A stretch of DNA of 64,000 nt from Fimbriimonas planktonicus (lineage in GTDB: Bacteria; Armatimonadota; Fimbriimonadia; Fimbriimonadales; Fimbriimonadaceae). Below, in pieces: positions 59,587-64,000 of this stretch (within the stretch, counting starts at the first letter, position 1; every line of letters starts with the position of its first letter). The stretch covers positions 1,426,001 to 1,490,000 of the forward strand of contig OZ248539.1 in the NCBI GenBank assembly GCA_965234685.1. Reading direction: 5' to 3'. The position numbers and the translations under genes were made by a program. A model generated the notes under the pieces. That model made no database searches, was not told the origin of the DNA, and was given only the letters and a program-made list of their open reading frames with translations.

Positions 59587-59593
59587 CGCTGGA

Positions 59594-60163
59594 CTATGAG
59601 TCCTTGATCTTAACGTTGTCCGTGTTCTGCTTGTAAATCTGTTGCGGAACGACCTTAATGTTTCCGCCGGTTCCCCAAGCTTCTCGCTCGCCGCCGGCAT
59701 ACATCACCCAGCCAGTATCGAGCTTCTTGTCGAACTCTCCGTAAAGTCGCATCAGGCCGGTGCCCTTGAAGCTTCCCTGAACGTCTCGTCCAAAGAACTG
59801 GATGCTTCGCGCCTTTCCGGTGATCGTAATCTTCCCTTTTCCAAAGTAAGCGGTCTTGCCGAATTCTTTGTTCTCGTATTCCTTTCGAACGCCGCCTTCC
59901 GTGACCGCCGTTCCTTCGAGTCCGGAAACCAACACGCTACCGTTGAAGCTGAAAGAGAGCTTTCCGGATGCTGGCGTCTCATCCGAACCGAGAATCTTGA
60001 AGCTACCGACACTCGAGCCGAACATGAGCGTGTCGGTGCCAAGGGTGACTTTAGGAAGGGGCCGCGCCGGAGCACCCATCTTGATTTCATCGCCCAAAAC
60101 GATGGCAATGCCGCCGATCAGGCCTAGGACTACCGCCGAGAAAATAAGGTGGTTGTTTCGCAT
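59594..60163 (-). CDS. Secreted protein of unknown function
   Basis: 189 residues with a signal peptide or anchor (HLIFSAVVLGLIGGIAIVLG). The body is beta-rich (VTLGTDTLMFGSSVGSFKIL, GKITITGKARSIQFFGRDVQGSFKGTGLMRLYGEF) and looks like a beta-sandwich or a short OmpA/lipocalin-like domain, but I recognise no family. The ATG at 60163 has GGAGA 8 nt upstream and TACAAT 13 nt upstream. Divergent from ccmE. Confidence 0.68.
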   Translation of the reverse strand: MRNNHLIFSAVVLGLIGGIAIVLGDEIKMGAPARPLPKVTLGTDTLMFGSSVGSFKILGSDETPASGKLSFSFNGSVLVSGLEGTAVTEGGVRKEYENKEFGKTAYFGKGKITITGKARSIQFFGRDVQGSFKGTGLMRLYGEFDKKLDTGWVMYAGGEREAWGTGGNIKVVPQQIYKQNTDNVKIKDS

Positions 60164-60248
60164 GCTACGTCTCCGTATTGTATCTGACTCAACCGGATAA
60201 ACACTCAGGGAGTTCCCAACGTAGTTAGGATCAGTTGAGGTAGCTTCA

Positions 60249-60626
60249 ATGAGTATGAAACTGGGTCCGCTGATCTCGGGAGTAGTGGCAGCAACCGCGC
60301 TGAGCGCGGTGGTGATTGCCTTCACGACGGGTGCAAGTCCGTACGTAACCATCCAACAGGCAAAGGCCAGCACGGGGGATCGTCTGCACCTCGCAGGTGA
60401 CATCGTTAAGTCCACCGTCCAGAACGACGTTTACACCCAGACCCTGACCTTCCAGGTGATCGACTCCAACGGAGATCGGATCAAAGTGAAGCACAAGGGT
60501 GAAAAACCCGCAAACTTGTCCGAAGCTACGAAGGTCGTGGCGGTCGGAAAGATCGAAAATGGAGAGTTCCAGTCCTCGGAACTCATCGTCAAGTGCCCAT
60601 CTAAGTACGAAGCCGAGAAGAAGTAA
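60249..60626 (+). CDS. ccmE: Cytochrome c maturation protein CcmE (CxxxY type)
   Basis: 125 residues. One N-terminal helix (about 7-27) and an OB-fold body with DRLHLAGDIVKSTV, LTFQVIDSNGDRIKVKHKGEKPANLSEATKVVAVGKIENGEFQSSELIVKCPSKYE. CcmE holds haem covalently before passing it to apocytochrome c. The usual HxxxY haem site is replaced by Cys116-xxx-Tyr120, the variant known from some archaea and other bacteria. It is followed by ccmF, 3 nt on. ATG at 60249 with GAGG upstream. Confidence 0.9.
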   Translation: MSMKLGPLISGVVAATALSAVVIAFTTGASPYVTIQQAKASTGDRLHLAGDIVKSTVQNDVYTQTLTFQVIDSNGDRIKVKHKGEKPANLSEATKVVAVGKIENGEFQSSELIVKCPSKYEAEKK

Positions 60627-60629
60627 CGA

Positions 60630-63002
60630 GTGGAACACAATCACAACGAAGACCCTTTCGCCAATGTCCCCCGCGCGGAAGCTTGGTCACTCGTCGTTGG
60701 ACAAGCCGGATCGATCGCGGTCTACGTTGCCCTTGCCTTTCTGGTTCTTTCCGGGATTCTCTATCTGATCTCGGGCAAAGTCCCGAAAGCGGAAAAGTTT
60801 GCAACGATCTCCTTTGTTATTGGCAGCATCAGCATCTTTGTGCCCTTCGGCTGCTTGCTCGCGCTTTTCATCAAAGACCAATTTCAGTACGAATACGTTT
60901 TCAGCCACGGGGATTCTCTAACCGAACTGAAGTACAAAATCGCGGGCGTCTGGACGGCCCAAGAAGGCAGCTTCCTCCTCTGGGCTTGCGCGACCAGCTT
61001 GTTTGGCTTGCTAACCATCGGAGGCTCCGGAATTTATCGCCGAACCTACGGCACCGTTTTCGCCCTGATCTTAGGCTCCCTTTGTGGAATCCTAGCCTAC
61101 GAGTCTCCCTTTGATCTGCTGAAAGATGTCGTCCAGAAAGGCGAAGTGCTGATGCCCCCGCGTGGCAACGGCATGACCCCGAGTTTGCAGAACTACTGGG
61201 TCGTCATTCACCCTCCGACGATCTTCCTCGGCTTCGGCGCGCTCACGATCTTCTTTGCATATGCCGTCGCCGCGATGGTCCACAAGAACGCGAAGGATTG
61301 GATCACTTACTGCCGCCCTTGGAGCTTGGTCACCCTCGCGATTCTCGGGTTGGGACTCAGCATGGGCGGCCTCTGGGCGTACGAGACCCAAGGCTGGGGC
61401 GGGTTCTGGGCCTGGGATCCGGTTGAGAACGTTAGCCTTGTTCCCTGGTTGCTAATGGCAGCCCTGATCCACGGAATCATCGTTCAAAACGTGCGCGGAC
61501 GCTGGGCAGCTTCGAACCTGATCATGGGCGGACTGCCGTTCCTGAGCTTCGTCTACGGCACCTTCTTGACCCGGTCCGGGCTGCTCGACAAAGTCAGCGT
61601 TCACTCCTTCGCCAGCATGGACCGCAACGCGCTCGGCATCTTGCGCGGCTTCCTCATCTTCTTGGTTGTCGGATTCATCGCCCTTTGTGCTTGGCGAGCG
61701 AAGAGCGTGGCGAACGAAACCGTCAAGTCGATTGAGCCCGAGAACGGCATCAACCGCGAGAATTCCTATCGGTTCGGAATGATGGTGCTCTCGATGCTGG
61801 GCCTCGTGATCGCGGTCGGAATGTCCTGGCCGGTCATTGCTGCCCTACGCGGCGGCCAAGGCGCCCGAGTCGAAGAGTGGCTGTATCACCAGGTCGTCGT
61901 CTGGTTCTTCATTCCGCTCATGCTCCTCATGGGTGCCGCACCTTTTGTCTCCTGGCGGGAGATGGGCGCCAAGGCGCTCTTCGGCCGAATTGCAAACGTG
62001 CTGAGTCTGAGTATCGGTTTGACCGGATTCACCTTCATCGGATTGATGGATGGCCCGTTTGGTGTTCGATCTCACGCAGAGAGCACGGTGCGAAATCCGA
62101 TGGGTGGAACATGGCCACTCATTCCGGTACTTGGCCTCCTCATGTTCCTGTGCTGGTTCGTCGCCGTTACCGGCGGCTGGCGCGCGATTGAGCTCGCGAA
62201 GAAGTGGAAGATGTCCGTTGGCGGATTTGTCTCTCACCTCGGCTTCGCGGTGCTGATCGGCGGCCTGATCCTTTCTCGCGGAATGGAGAAGAAGCAGCAG
62301 TCCTTTGTCCAATCGGGATCGCCCGCCTCCGCGCTCGATTACGTGGTTTCCTTCAAGAAGCTTGAGGGCAAAGACCTCTTCGACCGCGACAGCAAGGCCG
62401 TCTTTGAATTCAAGGACCCAGCTGGCCGAACGTTCGACGCGACGCCCGGACTTTACTATTACGAGCAAGGCGAAGAGCTGAAAACCCAGGTTTGGCCGTT
62501 CGTGAAGTCGTCTCCGACCCACGACGTTTACGTCGCTCTCTTCCCTCCGGTAACCGATGTCTGGGAAATGCCCATGACCTTTAAGCCGAAAGAAAAGCGG
62601 ACAGTCGACCAAATCACCGTCGAGTACCTCGAGCCAACATCCAACGGCACCACCGGTGTCGGCGCAAAGTTTGGCGCGAAGATGCGCATCACCACCCGAA
62701 CCGGAACGTTCGATGTCGAACCGCAGATGCAGGTCACCGAGGGCGGAATCCAACCGCTTCTCACTCCGGTTGGAACAGAGTTCTTTGCCGTCTTGGGCCG
62801 CATGGACGCTGCCACTCGCGCCGTCGACTTGAAGCTGATGTTCCAAAAGCCCCTGTATCCGCTCGAAGTGTTCTACAAGCCGATGACGAGTTTGGTCTGG
62901 GTTGGAACCGGTATCCTCACGATTGGCGGGTTAATGTCCGCCTTCGCCCGACGACGAAGGCACAGCAAAGCTCCTGCCCCACTTTCGCCGGTAGAGGTCT
63001 AG
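60630..63002 (+). CDS. ccmF: Haem lyase CcmF
   Basis: 790 residues with many membrane helices. It has WWD-type motif WGGFWAWDPVENVSLVPWL (about residues 256-274), VIHPPTIFLGFG and FYGTFLTRSGLLDKVSVHSFAS, the CcmF/CcsA fold, and a long periplasmic C-terminal domain. It accepts haem from CcmE and attaches it to apocytochrome c at the periplasmic side. GTG start, 3 nt after ccmE. Other ccm genes (ccmA-D, ccmG, ccmH) are not in the window. Confidence 0.92.
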   Translation: MEHNHNEDPFANVPRAEAWSLVVGQAGSIAVYVALAFLVLSGILYLISGKVPKAEKFATISFVIGSISIFVPFGCLLALFIKDQFQYEYVFSHGDSLTELKYKIAGVWTAQEGSFLLWACATSLFGLLTIGGSGIYRRTYGTVFALILGSLCGILAYESPFDLLKDVVQKGEVLMPPRGNGMTPSLQNYWVVIHPPTIFLGFGALTIFFAYAVAAMVHKNAKDWITYCRPWSLVTLAILGLGLSMGGLWAYETQGWGGFWAWDPVENVSLVPWLLMAALIHGIIVQNVRGRWAASNLIMGGLPFLSFVYGTFLTRSGLLDKVSVHSFASMDRNALGILRGFLIFLVVGFIALCAWRAKSVANETVKSIEPENGINRENSYRFGMMVLSMLGLVIAVGMSWPVIAALRGGQGARVEEWLYHQVVVWFFIPLMLLMGAAPFVSWREMGAKALFGRIANVLSLSIGLTGFTFIGLMDGPFGVRSHAESTVRNPMGGTWPLIPVLGLLMFLCWFVAVTGGWRAIELAKKWKMSVGGFVSHLGFAVLIGGLILSRGMEKKQQSFVQSGSPASALDYVVSFKKLEGKDLFDRDSKAVFEFKDPAGRTFDATPGLYYYEQGEELKTQVWPFVKSSPTHDVYVALFPPVTDVWEMPMTFKPKEKRTVDQITVEYLEPTSNGTTGVGAKFGAKMRITTRTGTFDVEPQMQVTEGGIQPLLTPVGTEFFAVLGRMDAATRAVDLKLMFQKPLYPLEVFYKPMTSLVWVGTGILTIGGLMSAFARRRRHSKAPAPLSPVEV

Positions 63003-63006
63003 CCGA

Positions 63007-63369
63007 TTGCGACTTTCTCAGCTCCTTAAATCGAAGTTACATCACGCCCACGTGACGTACGCCAATCCGGAGTACGTTGGCAGTATTGAAATCGGTGCCG
63101 AGCTGATGAAGCAAGCCGGTATCCAAAACGGCGAGATGGTGAACATCTGGTCGGTCGACGGAACGGCCCGGATTCAAACCTACGCGTTCGAGGGTCCTGC
63201 CGGAGTGATCGGCATCAACGGTGGCGCCGCACACTTCTTCAAGCCCGGCGAAAGGGTCATCATCGCGGCGTTTGACTACTCCGACGAGCCCATCACCCCC
63301 GTGCTCCTACTGCTCAACGAGAACAACGAAGTCGTCCGACAAATGACGCCCTTTACTACCCATGGATGA
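63007..63369 (+). CDS. panD: Aspartate 1-decarboxylase
   Basis: 120 residues. The pyruvoyl cleavage site is clear: YVGSIEIGAELMKQAG with Gly25-Ser26; later ARIQTYAFEGPAGVIGINGGAAHFFKPGERVIIAAF. It decarboxylates L-aspartate to beta-alanine for pantothenate and CoA. TTG start. It overlaps pyrE by 8 nt, so aspartate use in pantothenate and pyrimidine synthesis is linked at expression. Confidence 0.94.
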   Translation: MRLSQLLKSKLHHAHVTYANPEYVGSIEIGAELMKQAGIQNGEMVNIWSVDGTARIQTYAFEGPAGVIGINGGAAHFFKPGERVIIAAFDYSDEPITPVLLLLNENNEVVRQMTPFTTHG

Positions 63370-63940
63370 TCTCAGCGAAAAAATCGGTGACTTGCTTCGC
63401 GAGTCCGGCGCAATTCTCAACGGACACTTTCTGCTCACCAGCGGCCGCCACAGCGCGGTGTACTTCGAAAAGTTTCGCTTGCTCGAAGAGCCCGGAATTC
63501 TCTCTCAAGTCTGCGAGCCGATCGCCGAGTTTTTCCGCCCGCTTGGCCTAACTCACGTTGCCGGACCAACAACCGGAGGGATCATCATCGCCTTCGAAGT
63601 TGCCAGGCAGCTCGGCTTGCCTGCCATTTACGTGGAATCCGAAAACGGCAAGCGCTTGCTACGCCGAGGAAAAACCCTTACAGACAATTCCCTGATTGGA
63701 GTTGTCGATGATGTTCTGACCACCGGAATTTCGCTCCGAGAGACTGGCGCAGCCCTCGAAGAAGCTGGAGGAAAAATTGCTGCCTACGGCGTGCTCATCA
63801 ATCGAGCTGGAAACCTCGATCTAGGCCTGCCCCTGTACTCCGCCTATGAGGCCAAGGCAGAATCCTTCGCCCCGGATGACGTACCCGACTGGCTCGAGGC
63901 TATCCCAGTCACAAAGCCTGGTACCCGCGTAATCGCCTGA
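63362..63940 (+). CDS. pyrE: Orotate phosphoribosyltransferase
   Basis: 192 residues. PRPP-binding motif LIGVVDDVLTTGISLRETG, with the substrate loop AGPTTGGIIIAFEVARQLG and the flexible loop ESENGKRLLRRGKTL. It makes OMP from orotate and PRPP in pyrimidine synthesis. Its ATG lies inside the panD end, 8 nt overlap. The tRNA-Leu begins 18 nt after its stop. Confidence 0.93.
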   Translation: MDDLSEKIGDLLRESGAILNGHFLLTSGRHSAVYFEKFRLLEEPGILSQVCEPIAEFFRPLGLTHVAGPTTGGIIIAFEVARQLGLPAIYVESENGKRLLRRGKTLTDNSLIGVVDDVLTTGISLRETGAALEEAGGKIAAYGVLINRAGNLDLGLPLYSAYEAKAESFAPDDVPDWLEAIPVTKPGTRVIA

Positions 63941-63958
63941 GGTACCATCTTTAGTCTT

Positions 63959-64000
63959 GCCGTCGTGGCGAAATTGGTAGACGCACCGTCTTCAGGTGGC
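63959..64000 (+). tRNA. tRNA-Leu (CAG), 5' part
   Basis: The first 42 nt are present: acceptor half GCCGTCG, D-arm TGGCGAAATTGGTAGACGC and anticodon loop TTCAGGT giving CAG. The layout is that of class II tRNA-Leu. The remaining half lies beyond the window. Confidence 0.88.

Noticed and set aside
61845..62846. 333-codon frame opposite ccmF
   Set aside because: A shadow of the GC-rich ccmF codon pattern; low-complexity charged sequence.
1..64000. CRISPR arrays, insertion sequences, prophage and rRNA genes
   Set aside because: Read through the window for direct repeats with spacers, transposase motifs and rRNA cores; none was seen.

Overview
The window looks like a compact, gene-dense piece of bacterial chromosome with Gram-negative envelope features: SurA-type periplasmic isomerase, lipoproteins, MacA/MacB-type efflux parts, TatA, and cytochrome c maturation proteins CcmE and CcmF. 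It has no phage, insertion sequence, rRNA or CRISPR array. By protein style (many secreted proteins of unknown function, DUF4240, YceI, GH2, DUF4965 glutaminase-like) an Armatimonadota/Fimbriimonadia-like organism is my best guess. That is inference and cannot be proved without a search.

Layout. 0-11 kb: TerC end, ankyrin protein, YjbR-like and DUF4240 proteins, a PDZ-hydrolase divergent from a PadR regulator with a palindromic operator between them, CsbD and BON stress proteins, YceI with a CxxC protein, a degenerate aldo/keto reductase divergent from a nitronate monooxygenase. 11-16 kb: GH2 beta-galactosidase and glutaminase-like secreted enzymes. 15.8-18.5 kb: four unrecognised minus-strand ORFs. 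18.6-25.3 kb: DUF192, leuD divergent from trpE, a TPR/secreted-protein pair, aldehyde dehydrogenase. 25.5-38 kb: glycine-rich RRM protein, HAD phosphatase, glycogen phosphorylase, etfBA, a PpiC/SurA protein, mazG, parA-parB, GNAT-nitrilase pair, M1 peptidase, tRNA-Met. 38-45 kb: a 1135-residue secreted BNR-repeat protein, then macA/macB-like genes. 45-50 kb: C39 protease, rpsD, GNAT, M32 carboxypeptidase, glyQ. 50-54 kb: a pilin-like protein, two tatA genes, an unknown protein, a PqqD-like protein, a stripped FtsX-type permease and its ATPase, apparently one operon. 54-64 kb: CapA, class III aminotransferase, Gfo/Idh/MocA oxidoreductase, threonine aldolase, RNase H-like exonuclease, a secreted unknown, ccmE-ccmF-panD-pyrE, and the first half of a tRNA-Leu.

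Two genome-scale habits stand out. First, at least fifteen genes have a -10-like hexamer (TATAAT, CATAAT, TACAAT, TATCCT and similar) only 5-9 nt before the start codon and no Shine-Dalgarno, the signature of leaderless mRNAs. Second, five of eleven convergent gene pairs overlap by exactly four bases (CTAG, TTAG or CTAA), so that both stop codons share the same bases. The most interesting locus is the tatA-tatA-unknown-PqqD-miniFtsX-ATPase operon at 50.8-53.7 kb: it carries a peptide-recognition domain beside an ABC transporter but no visible maturase or precursor.
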